64,000 nt of DNA from Proteobacteria bacterium UBA7415 (lineage in GTDB: Bacteria > Pseudomonadota > Gammaproteobacteria > Arenicellales > Arenicellaceae), in NCBI GenBank assembly GCA_002470515.1, contig DKML01000014.1, forward strand, positions 1 to 64,000, read 5' to 3'. The first letter of the stretch is position 1, and each line of letters starts with the position of its first letter. A program made the translations under genes and the position numbers. The notes under the pieces are model-generated. The model was not told where the DNA came from, ran no database searches, and was given only the letters and a program-made list of their open reading frames with translations. Shown piece after piece: positions 27,295 to 37,312 of the stretch.

Positions 27295-28500
27295 ATGCAT
27301 AGCACGTGCATAGCGTTGATTATTAGTGTTGTGTTTTCGACCTCACTCTTTGCAGCGGAGCTTTCGCGCCAGAATGTGGCAGACATATTAACCCCCTATG
27401 CACTAAATAATAAATTCCCTATTAAGTTGAGCGCAGGTGATGTTCACGGTGAAGTTCAATTTGACTATACGTTCGACCAAGACTTGCATCGTAAAATGGC
27501 GGATGTGTACCTTCGCTACCAGCCCGATTACGCCTGTTTTGTGGCGATGGATGCCAAAACCGGCGAGATCATCAATTTAACAAGCTTCTTAAAGGAGCGC
27601 GAGCCAATCGATAATTTAGTGCTACGAGCAAATTATCCAGCAGCCTCAGTATTTAAATTTGTTACGGCGGCAGCGGCCTTAGATTCGAACAAATTGTCAC
27701 CGTCTTCAGTTATTCCTTATAACGGTAAATCTACCTCACTTTATAAGTCACAAGTTTTTGCCCACAAAGACAATAAGTGGACCCGTCGTCCTACATTGAT
27801 CCAAGCATTTGCTAAGTCAGTTAACCCTGTGTTTGGGCGAGTGGGTGCGCGAGTGTTGGGTCAAGAAATGCTTAGCGACTATGCGAGCCGGTTTGGTTTT
27901 GGCGAAGTAATGGTGAGCGATATAAACCTGCCTCCCAGTAAGATCAGCCTAACACTGCAAGACGAGTGGGAAGTGGTAGAAGCCGCATCGGGTTATACGC
28001 GTGGTATTCGTATGAGTCCTGTTCATGCGGCGCAAATGATGTCGTCCTTGTTTAACGAAGGCCGCATGGTTAGGCCTTATTTTGTAAATGACGTAACTCA
28101 GGCGAATGGTGACGTATTGTATTCGTCAACGCCGGCTGTCTTCGGGCCGAGTGTGTTTGAGCCAAGTACGGCCGCTGAGCTGAAGCAATTGTTAAGAGCA
28201 ACGGTTAAGTCTGGATCTGCGCGCGGGAGCTTCTCTAACTTGTCTCGCTACCGTGTTTATCGCGATCTTGAGATTGGTGGAAAAACCGGATCGTTAACAG
28301 GCGACTCCCCAAAAGGCCGACATGATTGGTTTGTTGGCTACGCGAGTAAAGGCGGCCGAGACATCGTGTTTGCGTCACTAATCGTTAACAAAGAAAAATG
28401 GACGGTACGTAGCGCTTATGTTGCGCGCCAGTTTATCTATCACTTTTATACACAGCAGCAAGAGCTTCAAGACGAAGCGATGCAGCTTAGCGCTAAGTAG
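27295..28500 (+). CDS. Secreted transpeptidase-domain penicillin-binding protein
   Basis: The protein is a transpeptidase domain with a signal peptide and no dimerisation or glycosyltransferase domain. The start at 27295 gives a typical signal peptide (about residues 1-21, ending FAA before ELSRQ), and AGAGG lies at 27286-27290. The frame stays open upstream to a TTG at 27181, so a longer form is possible. Active-site motifs are S118-V-F-K121, S175-V-N177 and K330-T-G332, all present. It is likely to act on periplasmic peptidoglycan as a transpeptidase or carboxypeptidase. It is not adjacent to a known cell-wall operon. Confidence 0.85.
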   Translation: MHSTCIALIISVVFSTSLFAAELSRQNVADILTPYALNNKFPIKLSAGDVHGEVQFDYTFDQDLHRKMADVYLRYQPDYACFVAMDAKTGEIINLTSFLKEREPIDNLVLRANYPAASVFKFVTAAAALDSNKLSPSSVIPYNGKSTSLYKSQVFAHKDNKWTRRPTLIQAFAKSVNPVFGRVGARVLGQEMLSDYASRFGFGEVMVSDINLPPSKISLTLQDEWEVVEAASGYTRGIRMSPVHAAQMMSSLFNEGRMVRPYFVNDVTQANGDVLYSSTPAVFGPSVFEPSTAAELKQLLRATVKSGSARGSFSNLSRYRVYRDLEIGGKTGSLTGDSPKGRHDWFVGYASKGGRDIVFASLIVNKEKWTVRSAYVARQFIYHFYTQQQELQDEAMQLSAK

Positions 28501-28576
28501 TTCTATCTACTTTTTTGTTTGATTATTGAGTTGAATAGGGTAGGGGCAATAAGCGGGAGTGGTTGTTTCTATATGC

Positions 28577-29068
28577 CTATTTTCGAATAGTCTCAACAAT
28601 CCGTGTTGTTGAACGGTCGAACTCAAAGGCGATCGAATGAACTTGCCCGCCTAATGCCATTACTTCTTTAGCTCCTACTATTGACTCAACGGGCCAGTCT
28701 CCGCCTTTAACTAAAACGTCTGGCTTGACCGCGTTAATTAAAGCTAGAGGCGTATCGTCATCAAAGGCAATCACAAAATCCACAGACTCTAATGCGGCCA
28801 ATACCGCCATTCGATCATCAACGCCATTAATCGGTCGGTCGTCGCCTTTACCTTGACGCTTTACCGAAGCGTCAGTGTTCACCGCCACCATCAGGCAGGC
28901 ACCGAGCTTTCGAGCTTGTTCTAAGTACGTTACGTGCCCACGGTGCAGTATGTCGAAACAGCCGTTAGTAAATACCGTTGGCGTTTTGAAGTTGGCGTGG
29001 TTCGCTAGGCGTTCGGCAAACGCATCTGTACGGCTAATGATTTTGTCACTCGCGTTTCTAATATTCAT
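28577..29068 (-). CDS. rfaE2: Heptose-1-phosphate adenylyltransferase (RfaE domain II)
   Basis: This enzyme activates D-glycero-beta-D-manno-heptose 1-phosphate with ATP to give ADP-heptose for the LPS core. The 163 residues show the nucleotidyltransferase signature [16 protein letters not shown] with H42xGH45, and the end [19 protein letters not shown]. It corresponds to the C-terminal half of E. coli HldE. The kinase half is not fused and not in the window, so it must be encoded elsewhere. Confidence 0.93.
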   Translation of the reverse strand: MNIRNASDKIISRTDAFAERLANHANFKTPTVFTNGCFDILHRGHVTYLEQARKLGACLMVAVNTDASVKRQGKGDDRPINGVDDRMAVLAALESVDFVIAFDDDTPLALINAVKPDVLVKGGDWPVESIVGAKEVMALGGQVHSIAFEFDRSTTRIVETIRK

Positions 29069-29141
29069 AGCGTATGAGTCTGTGTCTAATCGTTCTTGAA
29101 TAAAGCGTATTGGTGTAAGCGTTGATCAAAGACGAGTGTAT

Positions 29142-29732
29142 CTACAGATACTCAAAGACCTTTACTACGCGAGATACACCGCGCACCGAGCGCGCAATTT
29201 CTGTAGCACTCAACGCTTCAGCTTGGGTCACAATACCCATCAAGTAGACTGTGCTTCGAGTAGTAACAACCTTTATCCGATTGGCATCTCCGCCAGTCTT
29301 AACTAATAGTTTGCTTTTAAGTTTAGTGGTGATCCATCCGTCGTTACTGCGAGACAATAATGCAGATTTTCCGTCTATAGTCGTTTCGTCAACGACTTGT
29401 CGGACACCTTGGATGCTTGCCAGACGTTGCACGATTCTTTCCTTTGCTTCGTCTGATTCTATTTCGCCGCTTAGCAATAAGATACCGTTCCACGATACAG
29501 CTTTTACATTAGCGCCCATGCGAATCTCTTTACTCGAGATTAGGTAATTGCGAGCGGTGAGTTCAATTGAAGAATCATCTATGTACTCACCGACAGTTCG
29601 ACGGTCATGTATTACGTCGACGGTAGTCACAACCGCGCCAGCAACTAAGAGCGTCGCGCAACCCGAAAGAGCGATTAAGTAGCCGAACGCGACTACGAGC
29701 GGTAATAAACTTGAACGAAAAGACTTTTGCAT
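29142..29732 (-). CDS. dolP: BON-domain outer membrane lipoprotein (DolP/YraP family)
   Basis: DolP supports outer membrane integrity and the BAM complex in E. coli. The 196 residues start with a lipoprotein signal, and the lipobox is L-S-G-C with Cys25 and Ala26, which favours the outer membrane. Two BON domains follow: one containing NYLISSKEIRMGANVKAVSW, and one with TKLKSKLLVKTGGDANRIKV. The gene shares a strand with yraN and lpoA upstream, 235 bp away. The diaA gene that lies between yraN and dolP in E. coli is not here. Confidence 0.88.
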   Translation of the reverse strand: MQKSFRSSLLPLVVAFGYLIALSGCATLLVAGAVVTTVDVIHDRRTVGEYIDDSSIELTARNYLISSKEIRMGANVKAVSWNGILLLSGEIESDEAKERIVQRLASIQGVRQVVDETTIDGKSALLSRSNDGWITTKLKSKLLVKTGGDANRIKVVTTRSTVYLMGIVTQAEALSATEIARSVRGVSRVVKVFEYL

Positions 29733-29967
29733 AGTTATTTGTGCTCTATTTAACTAATTTAACAGGCGCTAAAAAATATGATTATACGCGAGCTAACAGC
29801 TTAGTATGGCTAGATTGGGGCAAGATTCTAAATTCGCTCGGCAAAACGACTCATTATTTCTATAACGCTTAGGGTAGCTGACTTTTGCGTCTAACCACAG
29901 TTGATTAACTATTATTCAGAGCAGGGTTGTTTCAAGAATGCGTAACGAATGAGCAAAGTAATTAACG

Positions 29968-30342
29968 CTAAAACGCATTTTTTAGCCACAAGGGTTCGGT
30001 ATCTTGGTTCAATAGTTTTAGTGCGCCGGAATAGCACAGTACGTCAAATCTACAGGCAGAGCTGTGGGCCTTATATCTGGTCATAAAGCTCAATGCTGTT
30101 TTACGAAGCCTTTGTTGCTTGTGCCACGTTATGCTTTCAAGTGCGCCGCCATACTGGGTCGATAGTCGATGTCTTACCTCGACAAAAACTATACATTGTT
30201 GACGCGACATTATTAGGTCGATCTCGCCATGGCGCGAGAAGAAGTTGCGTGCGAGTAGCTTGTAGTCGTGCTGTTCTAAATAGGCGAGGGCGATGTCTTC
30301 TACGATCGCGCCTGCTGCGCGGTGATTCTGGTTGGCATCCAT
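29968..30342 (-). CDS. yraN: YraN/UPF0102 family nuclease-like protein
   Basis: The 124 residues match the UPF0102 family, a small nuclease-like fold whose role is still unclear. The conserved core is HGEIDLIMSRQQCIVFVEVR, with the acidic and Glu residues of a PD-(D/E)xK-like site, and the N-terminal GAIVEDIALAYLEQHDYKLL. It follows lpoA on the same strand after 114 bp, as in E. coli. Confidence 0.9.
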   Translation of the reverse strand: MDANQNHRAAGAIVEDIALAYLEQHDYKLLARNFFSRHGEIDLIMSRQQCIVFVEVRHRLSTQYGGALESITWHKQQRLRKTALSFMTRYKAHSSACRFDVLCYSGALKLLNQDTEPLWLKNAF

Positions 30343-30456
30343 GCCATTCCTCTTGTGTTTGAATAAAATTAACTGGCTGGTTTTTTTGCTAGATTGTCAA
30401 ACCATTTTGTTGATACTAGTTTACGCCATAGCTGTTCTAGCGACAGCTACTTAAAA

Positions 30457-32769
30457 CTAACGTGATCGTTCAAACTCATTACGCGACGTGGGCTCGTCTG
30501 TAGACTCAGGAGTTGATAGGCGTTGATCTTGTTGGTTGACGCCTGAGCGTTGTGTGCCATCTAAACGACTTTGTAACAGGTCTTCGTCTACATCCTCAGC
30601 AGCTCCGATGGGCGTTAGGTCAAAGCCCCGACTATCATCGACTTGCGCTAAACCTTCGTTAAACCTTGCCCACAAAGGCTCGCTTTCAATATTACCGTTG
30701 CTGTGCAGGCGTAATAGTCCTGTGTAGCCTTCAATCACTTGGTTGCTGCTAAGGTTGAGGTGTTGTGTGTATTTATCGTACTGGCTCGCAACGCGATAGG
30801 CGTCGGCGCCCAAGGCAAACAATTGATTAAACTGCCCCGCGTATTGCGAGACTTGCTCGGAACGTAAAATCCAGGGCATAACTGGAAAGTTGGTTTCTTC
30901 CAAGTCCATATCATTAATCGCGTCGGCAACCCCAGTATAGACATCAAGACCGGCATACACCGGTATTCTTGATGCACTAAAGTAATTGATTTGGGGGCGT
31001 AGTAAACGTCCTGTTTGGGCGTCGGAAATCATAAAAATAAAATCTATGTCTGCCCTTTGGTATGCCGCATGCTTGGGTTTGTAACCAAGCGTTGTCTCTA
31101 ACTGTTTTGCTCGGTTCTCGCTTGCTCCTACTCTAAACAATAACTGAAGTTCAACAGTGTGGTCGAACTGCGCGGCTGAATATTGAGTTTGGGCGGTAAT
31201 ACGGCCACCAAGATTTAGCCATTCCTGCTCAAATGCTTGCTTAATACGGGCGCTCTTCGGGTCGTTCGCTACGATAAGCCCAGCGCTCAAATGCCCATCA
31301 GCGTAGGCTTTACGAGCGGCCATAATGCCTTGGCGTTCTGGGGAGAATTCAAATCTAAACGTGTCACCGCCTAGCGCAGCACTGCCGCCGAGCAACAAAG
31401 CTGGGGTGCTGCGCAGATTGTATTGGCTACGAGCTAGTAATAACTGATCGGCAAAGTCTTTACCCAATGGACCAATTATGAATTCAGCTCCTTGATTAAC
31501 GGCGGCTTGATAATACTGCGCCGTTTGGTAGGCGTTTTCGCCAATGTCATACACGAGCAATTCAGGTGAATAAGCGCCGCGCTGTAATTCGTGTTCAAAC
31601 TTAATGCCATCTAATAATGCGGTGGCTGCTTTATTGAATTTAGACGAGAGAGGTAACAGTACCGCGATTTGACCAATGGAGTTGCTCGTCCATTCGATCG
31701 GTTGTCGCTGGGTGATTTCGGGGTTGTTCAGGTCTCTTGGTAAGCTCGTAAATTGTTTTACTCGGTCGATCTGTACGCCGGTTCTGCCCATTAGGCTTTG
31801 TTCTAAACGTGGTTTAATACTGCTTAGGCCTGATTGCTCAATAATTTGTTCGCGGTCAAACTCTGTTAAAGCATTGATCACTTGCCACGTATAGCGGGTG
31901 CTTTGTGCTCGTGCTTCGCCGCTTAAACCCCTTTCGCGTAAAATTAGCGCATTGATCTGTTGATCGTACTGCCCCATTTCTCTGTAGCAAAACGAGCTAA
32001 GTAGCAGTGCATCAACTTGCTGAGAACTCAAGGGAAGAGATTCGGACAGCCGAGGCTGCTCTATAACCATGCGCTCTTGCGCAGCAGGTCCTGGATAGGC
32101 GTTCGCTGGGTCTCGGCTCTCCTGATATGAATACTCTTGCGATTGCGCTGCCTGTTCTTGCTGTTCGAGTCTAAGTTGCTCTTGCTGTTCAAGGCGCTCC
32201 TGAAATTCAGGTAGTGTTCTAGGGTCAACAAATTCAACAGTCTGCTCAATAGGCCTTAATCGATCAAGTATGCTTAGTGCGCGACGATAATCTCGATTGG
32301 AATAGGCGTGATACGCGTAGACCACGTCGATACGGTCGCGTTGAACATCAGTCAAGCCAGCCAGCGAAGTGCTTTGTCTAAGATCGCTCAGCAAGCCAAC
32401 AGCTTGTGAGGATTTCTCGGCTTGTACATAATACTCGGCAGCGTTGAGAGTGGCATCAATTTGTGCATTAGAATTACTACGTCGCTCTGCTTCGGCTTCA
32501 AAGTAGCGGGCGCGCTCTAGGGCAATATTTTCTCTAGGTAAACTAGTCGCTACGTCGCCTTGATCTGGACACTGACGACCAATGCAGCCATTGCCGCCAG
32601 CTCCACCGTCGATAAGGTCTCTGGATTCAACACTGGCTGGGTTGTATTGACCGCCACCGCTAGCGCACGCACTGAGCGCTAATGCGCCACAGGCAATCAG
32701 TATGAAGCGGCTACAATGAAGAATGTTTTTTGCGCTTAGAAGACTAAGCTTTGGCAATAATAAGTGCAT
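30457..32769 (-). CDS. lpoA: Outer membrane lipoprotein LpoA, activator of PBP1A
   Basis: LpoA reaches through the periplasm to activate the peptidoglycan synthase PBP1A. The 770 residues begin with a lipoprotein signal (lipobox LSAC with Cys35). An N-terminal helical region of TPR type (about 80-330) precedes a periplasmic-binding-protein-like domain with QIAVLLPLSSKFNKAATALL. It is longer than the 678 residues of E. coli LpoA. Some of the excess is a Gln/Glu-rich stretch near residues 188-220. Divergent from rsmI, as in E. coli. Confidence 0.93.
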   Translation of the reverse strand: MHLLLPKLSLLSAKNILHCSRFILIACGALALSACASGGGQYNPASVESRDLIDGGAGGNGCIGRQCPDQGDVATSLPRENIALERARYFEAEAERRSNSNAQIDATLNAAEYYVQAEKSSQAVGLLSDLRQSTSLAGLTDVQRDRIDVVYAYHAYSNRDYRRALSILDRLRPIEQTVEFVDPRTLPEFQERLEQQEQLRLEQQEQAAQSQEYSYQESRDPANAYPGPAAQERMVIEQPRLSESLPLSSQQVDALLLSSFCYREMGQYDQQINALILRERGLSGEARAQSTRYTWQVINALTEFDREQIIEQSGLSSIKPRLEQSLMGRTGVQIDRVKQFTSLPRDLNNPEITQRQPIEWTSNSIGQIAVLLPLSSKFNKAATALLDGIKFEHELQRGAYSPELLVYDIGENAYQTAQYYQAAVNQGAEFIIGPLGKDFADQLLLARSQYNLRSTPALLLGGSAALGGDTFRFEFSPERQGIMAARKAYADGHLSAGLIVANDPKSARIKQAFEQEWLNLGGRITAQTQYSAAQFDHTVELQLLFRVGASENRAKQLETTLGYKPKHAAYQRADIDFIFMISDAQTGRLLRPQINYFSASRIPVYAGLDVYTGVADAINDMDLEETNFPVMPWILRSEQVSQYAGQFNQLFALGADAYRVASQYDKYTQHLNLSSNQVIEGYTGLLRLHSNGNIESEPLWARFNEGLAQVDDSRGFDLTPIGAAEDVDEDLLQSRLDGTQRSGVNQQDQRLSTPESTDEPTSRNEFERSR

Positions 32770-33029
32770 TTTTGAATTAGTCCGTTTAAGGTATTCCTTT
32801 GGCCGAATTGAGACACTAGGTAGGCGGTGAGTAGGGTAGATATCTGTGCAGAGAAAGTGTTTTGTTTAAATGAATTGTCTATTTAACCAATTCGATTGCT
32901 CTACGCGTATTAAAATAAGCTCTCAGCCCTCACCTTAATGTTTTTCAACAAGGCAGTATTCGTCGTCTACATAAGTATAGCGACTAGCCCTTCTTTAAAG
33001 CAAAGCCATCGGACAATAGATCAACGAAT

Positions 33030-33878
33030 ATGACAAATTTTAATAAAGGAAGTCTATACATCGTTGCGACTCCCATTGGCAACCGGGATGACATCACATA
33101 TCGGGCCGTAAAAGTGTTATCTCAAGTCGATTTAATTTTGGCTGAGGACACTCGACATAGTCGACCTTTGCTCGATTATTACGATATTTCGACGCGATTA
33201 AAGTCATGCCATGAACACAACGAAAGTAGTGTGGTGGCAGGCGTTATTGAGTCTTTAGAAGAAGGTAAGTCTGTAGCGCTTATTAGTGATGCCGGCACGC
33301 CGTTGATCAGCGACCCTGGGTTTGTGCTGGTTCGTGCCGTAAGACAGGCAGGCTATGAGGTTGTCGCCATTCCGGGCCCCAGTTCAATCATAGCGGCGTT
33401 GTCGATCGCCGGTTTACCTACAGATCGATTCGTCTACGAAGGTTTTATGCCTTCTAAATCAACCGCGCGACGCGAGCGCTATCTTGACTTGACGCAGGAT
33501 TCTAGAACAATAGTAGTGCTTGAATCATCTCATCGCATTGCGAGCTCGCTAAAAGATTTACAAAAAGTTGTGGGCGATGATCGATCGATCGCTGTTGCTC
33601 GAGAACTGACAAAAAAATTCGAGACGGTATTGTTCGGCTCAATTTCTGGTGTGATTGCGCAATTAGAAGAAGACAGTAATCAGTTAAAAGGCGAGTTTGT
33701 TGTGTTAATTAGCGGCTCAACTGAAGCGACGTCTACAACACACGGTTTAAGTTCTAAGCGTGTTTTAGAAATATTGTCGGCCGAGCTTAGCCTAAAACAG
33801 TCTGCCAAGCTGGCTGCGGAATTGACGGGTGAGAAGAAAAACGATTTGTACGCACTTGGTTTAACACTTAAAAAATGA
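33030..33878 (+). CDS. rsmI: 16S rRNA 2'-O-methyltransferase RsmI
   Basis: RsmI methylates the ribose of C1402 in 16S rRNA together with RsmH, which is encoded at 40691. The 282 residues show LYIVATPIGNRDDITYRA, ILAEDTRHSRPLL, ALISDAGTPLISDPGF and AIPGPSSIIAALSIAGLPTD, all typical SAM tetrapyrrole-methylase-fold motifs. The gap to the divergent lpoA is 260 bp. The stop overlaps the start of dacB by 4 nt. Confidence 0.96.
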   Translation: MTNFNKGSLYIVATPIGNRDDITYRAVKVLSQVDLILAEDTRHSRPLLDYYDISTRLKSCHEHNESSVVAGVIESLEEGKSVALISDAGTPLISDPGFVLVRAVRQAGYEVVAIPGPSSIIAALSIAGLPTDRFVYEGFMPSKSTARRERYLDLTQDSRTIVVLESSHRIASSLKDLQKVVGDDRSIAVARELTKKFETVLFGSISGVIAQLEEDSNQLKGEFVVLISGSTEATSTTHGLSSKRVLEILSAELSLKQSAKLAAELTGEKKNDLYALGLTLKK

Positions 33879-35242
33879 ACGAGTTCTTAAATCACTTTGT
33901 TAGGGTAATTCGAAACTTGCTGGCCAAGAGTCTAGCTGTTGGCGGTGTGCTTATGCTAGTTTGCGTCGGTTTGGCGTACGCTGATTCGCAATTGAGTCGT
34001 GACCATGTGGCGCCAGAGCTTGCGTCGTGGCAAGCAGAACATTTTGAAGGCAATGATGCCGTTCTGGTTGAAACATCAAGCGGACAATCCATTGCAGCAC
34101 TCAATTCTGACGCTCCAATGATACCGGCGTCTACGCTCAAGATATTAACTGCGCAAATCGCGCTAGATCGTTGGGGCGGCGAATACCACTGGCGCACTCG
34201 CTTTATTGTAAATGGACCCGTATTGACGGTGGTCGGTAGCGGTGATCCTTACTTGGTATCAGAAGAGTTGTTGTTGGTTGCGCAGGGCTTGGCGCAGCAC
34301 ATCAAGCAACCGATTAGTAAAATAATTATCGATTCCAGTGCGTTCGCCGACGAACTGGTGCCTGGGCGAAGTCGGGTTAACGACCCCTATAATGCGCCCA
34401 TGTCGGCATTGGCGGCTAATTTTAATACGGTGCAATTGCGCCGTACAGCTAACGGCTTCGTTAGTGGAGAAGCACAAACACCGCTTACACCTATTGCGCT
34501 AAAATTGGGTATGCGCGCGGCCAGTCAGGAATCATGGTCTGTTGGAGCCACAAAACGTGTCAACTTGGTCACGGCGGATAATTCCCAACGTCAGTTCGCG
34601 GAATTGCTGATTGAGTTCTTAAAGCAGCTTGATAACGGTTCGACCGACAGGCAGTTGTTGGAAGACAACGTTTTGATTGATGATTTTGATGCTACAGAAT
34701 CAACTCGCACACAGACCAATATGGATGGAACTGAATACATTCATGTCAACACAATGCCGCTAAGCCAAGTATTGGTAGGTGCATTAAAGTATTCCAATAA
34801 TTTTATTACCAATCAGGTTTTTCTGTCGCTAGACAAATCTCAAGTCAAAAGTTTTTCTGGTGCTAGCAATACGGTTACCCACTGGATAGATAAGATATTC
34901 GATTGGTCCGATTGTTCCATTCAAGATGGCTCAGGCTTGTCTGCAGACAACCGCATAAGTGCCGCGCAAATGAGTGAAGTTCTTTCTCTATTTAGTAACC
35001 AGCAAGAACTGCTGCCGCTTAAAGAGTTTCCAGAGTTTGATGCAAAAGTATTTGCCAAAACAGGCACGTTGAATAATGTTCGCTCACTCGCTGGGTATAT
35101 CCACGTTGACACTAAGATGGGCACCAAGGTTAGCACCAAGGCTTATAAGTTCAGTTATTTTTTTAATAGGTCTGTGCCGTGGAAACATCGCGAGACTACA
35201 TTGCACGCATTGGTTAAACAGCTAGCGCGAACGCCCTTATGA
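33875..35242 (+). CDS. dacB: D-Ala-D-Ala carboxypeptidase/endopeptidase PBP4
   Basis: PBP4 trims peptide stems and opens crosslinks in the periplasm. The 455 residues start with a signal peptide (about 1-36, LAYA then DSQ). S86-T-L-K89 is the nucleophile motif. A SNN motif lies near residue 308 and KTGTLNNVRSLAGY near the C-terminus, with the large insert domain between typical of class C enzymes. It overlaps rsmI by 4 nt, so translation is probably coupled. Confidence 0.94.
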   Translation: MNEFLNHFVRVIRNLLAKSLAVGGVLMLVCVGLAYADSQLSRDHVAPELASWQAEHFEGNDAVLVETSSGQSIAALNSDAPMIPASTLKILTAQIALDRWGGEYHWRTRFIVNGPVLTVVGSGDPYLVSEELLLVAQGLAQHIKQPISKIIIDSSAFADELVPGRSRVNDPYNAPMSALAANFNTVQLRRTANGFVSGEAQTPLTPIALKLGMRAASQESWSVGATKRVNLVTADNSQRQFAELLIEFLKQLDNGSTDRQLLEDNVLIDDFDATESTRTQTNMDGTEYIHVNTMPLSQVLVGALKYSNNFITNQVFLSLDKSQVKSFSGASNTVTHWIDKIFDWSDCSIQDGSGLSADNRISAAQMSEVLSLFSNQQELLPLKEFPEFDAKVFAKTGTLNNVRSLAGYIHVDTKMGTKVSTKAYKFSYFFNRSVPWKHRETTLHALVKQLARTPL

Positions 35243-35344
35243 ATACAGTTTTGTTGAACGTAGTCGTATCCTCATTCGGGTATAGGGCTGAATGGCGTGG
35301 TTTAGGCAATTCCAATAGGCATAGTACCAGGAGCCTTGGCTGAT

Positions 35345-37147
35345 ATGCGCGGACACAAACCCCATGAAATAGACGGCGATCAGGCCGTTAATTGGCAAAG
35401 TCTTAAAACCCTGTTCCCGTATTTAATGGAATTTAAGGGTCGTGTTGGCTTGGCTCTGATGTGTTTGATTGGCGCTAAGGTCGCAAGTGTTGGCCTGCCT
35501 TTTCTTCTTAAAAATATTGTTGACCAATTAAATACGCCAAACCAGGCTGCTCAATTAGTCATAGTGCCACTCGCGCTGTTAATCGCCTACGGAGCGGTTC
35601 GTTTGGCCAATGTGTTGTTTGGTGAAATACGCGACACATTATTTGGCCGCGTTACCGAACGAGCGATGCGCCGTGTGGGCCATAAGGTGTTTGAGCATTT
35701 GCACTCGCTCGACCTGGCGTTCCATCTAAATAGGCGTACGGGTGGCGTATCGCGCGACATAGAGCGCGGCGTTGCGGGCATAAGCTTTCTGCTGCGCTTT
35801 ATGGTGTTCAATATTGTTCCCACGTTTATCGAAATAGCGTTAATCGTTGTTCTGCTGTTTTGGCAATACTCCGCTTGGTTTGCCCTGATTGTTGTCGTAT
35901 CTGTAGTTACCTACGTGTGGTTCAGCGTGGTTGCTACTGAGTGGCGTACTCAAACCATTAGGGATATGAACCGCGCCGAGAGTAAGTCCAGTACTCGATC
36001 GGTTGATAGTCTGCTGAACTTTGAAACCGTTAAGTACTTTAATAACGAGCGACATGAAGCCGATCTCTATGACCAAAACTTGGCAGAATGGGAAGATGCG
36101 CGGCGGCGTAACCGCTTAACGCTGTTCACTCTTAATGCGGGTCAGTCATTCATTATTGCGGGTGGCGGCACGTCTGCAATGTTGCTCGCGGCGTATGGTG
36201 TTGCTAATGGCGATATGACCATTGGTGACTTTGTGTTAATCAATGCGCTGATGATGCAGATTTTTGTACCGCTCAATTTCTTAGGCTTTGTCTATCGAGA
36301 AATGAAAGGCTCCTTAGCCAATATCGATGCTATGTTTGCATTGTTAGATGTGAAGCCGAGTGTTGAAGATTTGCCTGATGCGCTGGCCTTAAATGTCCAA
36401 GCTGGTCGAATCGACTTTAAAGAAGTTGGTTTTTATTATGAGCAAGAACGCGCCATTCTTAAAGGCGTGAGCTTTAGTGTTGAGCCAAAACAAAAGGTTG
36501 CCATTGTTGGCAGCAGCGGTGGTGGCAAATCAACTATCATGAAGTTGTTGTTTCGCTTTTACGACGTAACCTCTGGCGTGGTGCTGATTGATGGTCAAGA
36601 TATTAGGGAAGTTACTCAACAAAGCCTACGCCAAGCGATTAGCGTGGTGCCCCAAGACACGGTCTTATTCAACACCAGTATTTGGGAGAATATTCGTTAC
36701 GGCAACGTGTTGGCTAGCGACTCAGAAGTCCAACAAGCCATTGAAATGGCATACCTTGATTCGTTTATTGCTCAACTGCCCAATGGCCATGAGACGCAAG
36801 TCGGCGAGCGCGGACTAAAGTTGTCGGGTGGCGAGAAGCAGAGGGTCGCCATCGCACGGGCAATACTAAAAAAACCCAAAATATTGGTGTTTGATGAAGC
36901 AACGTCATCGCTAGACAGTGATGCCGAGAAGCGGATACTCAGTGCCATGGAGCGAGTAAGAGGGGACTACACAAGCCTTGTTATTGCGCACCGATTGTCA
37001 ACGATTGTTGATGCAGATCAAATCTTAGTGCTTAGAGATGGCGTTATAGTTGAGAAAGGTACTCATCAGCAGCTGCTTAATCTAAACGGTGAATACGCAC
37101 ATTTATGGTCGCTACAGAACGGCTCTCAACAACAAAAACTTCAATAA
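35345..37147 (+). CDS. Atm1/ABCB7-type ABC exporter
   Basis: The 600 residues are a half-size ABC exporter, with six membrane helices followed by a nucleotide-binding domain. Walker A is GSSGGGKSTIM, the signature is LSGGEKQRVAIARAIL, and Walker B is ILVFDEATSSLD. The signature and overall layout resemble Atm1/ABCB7 transporters, which export glutathione-linked compounds. The ATG at 35345 is used; AGGAG ends 11 nt before it, while a TTG at 35336 is too close to the same motif. Substrate unknown. It lies alone between dacB and pyrD. Confidence 0.85.
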   Translation: MRGHKPHEIDGDQAVNWQSLKTLFPYLMEFKGRVGLALMCLIGAKVASVGLPFLLKNIVDQLNTPNQAAQLVIVPLALLIAYGAVRLANVLFGEIRDTLFGRVTERAMRRVGHKVFEHLHSLDLAFHLNRRTGGVSRDIERGVAGISFLLRFMVFNIVPTFIEIALIVVLLFWQYSAWFALIVVVSVVTYVWFSVVATEWRTQTIRDMNRAESKSSTRSVDSLLNFETVKYFNNERHEADLYDQNLAEWEDARRRNRLTLFTLNAGQSFIIAGGGTSAMLLAAYGVANGDMTIGDFVLINALMMQIFVPLNFLGFVYREMKGSLANIDAMFALLDVKPSVEDLPDALALNVQAGRIDFKEVGFYYEQERAILKGVSFSVEPKQKVAIVGSSGGGKSTIMKLLFRFYDVTSGVVLIDGQDIREVTQQSLRQAISVVPQDTVLFNTSIWENIRYGNVLASDSEVQQAIEMAYLDSFIAQLPNGHETQVGERGLKLSGGEKQRVAIARAILKKPKILVFDEATSSLDSDAEKRILSAMERVRGDYTSLVIAHRLSTIVDADQILVLRDGVIVEKGTHQQLLNLNGEYAHLWSLQNGSQQQKLQ

Positions 37148-37254
37148 ATGAGTTGGTAGGTATTGAAACTCAAGAATGTGACAGACTTAGCTCGCTCATT
37201 AAATAGACTCGGAATGGTTTTAATATTTACAAGTTGCTCGCTAAGACCTACCAT

Positions 37255-37283
37255 TTGACCGTTTTTTCGCGCACTCTTTTTAT
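37255..37283 (+). promoter_or_regulatory. Candidate pyrD promoter
   Basis: TTGACC (37255-37260), a 17-nt spacer and TTTTAT (37278-37283) resemble a sigma-70 promoter. It lies 30 bp before the pyrD ATG. The 37148-37254 stretch before it shows nothing else. Confidence 0.5.
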
Positions 37284-37312
37284 GCATAAGCACAGTTAAC
37301 CCGGAAAAAATA

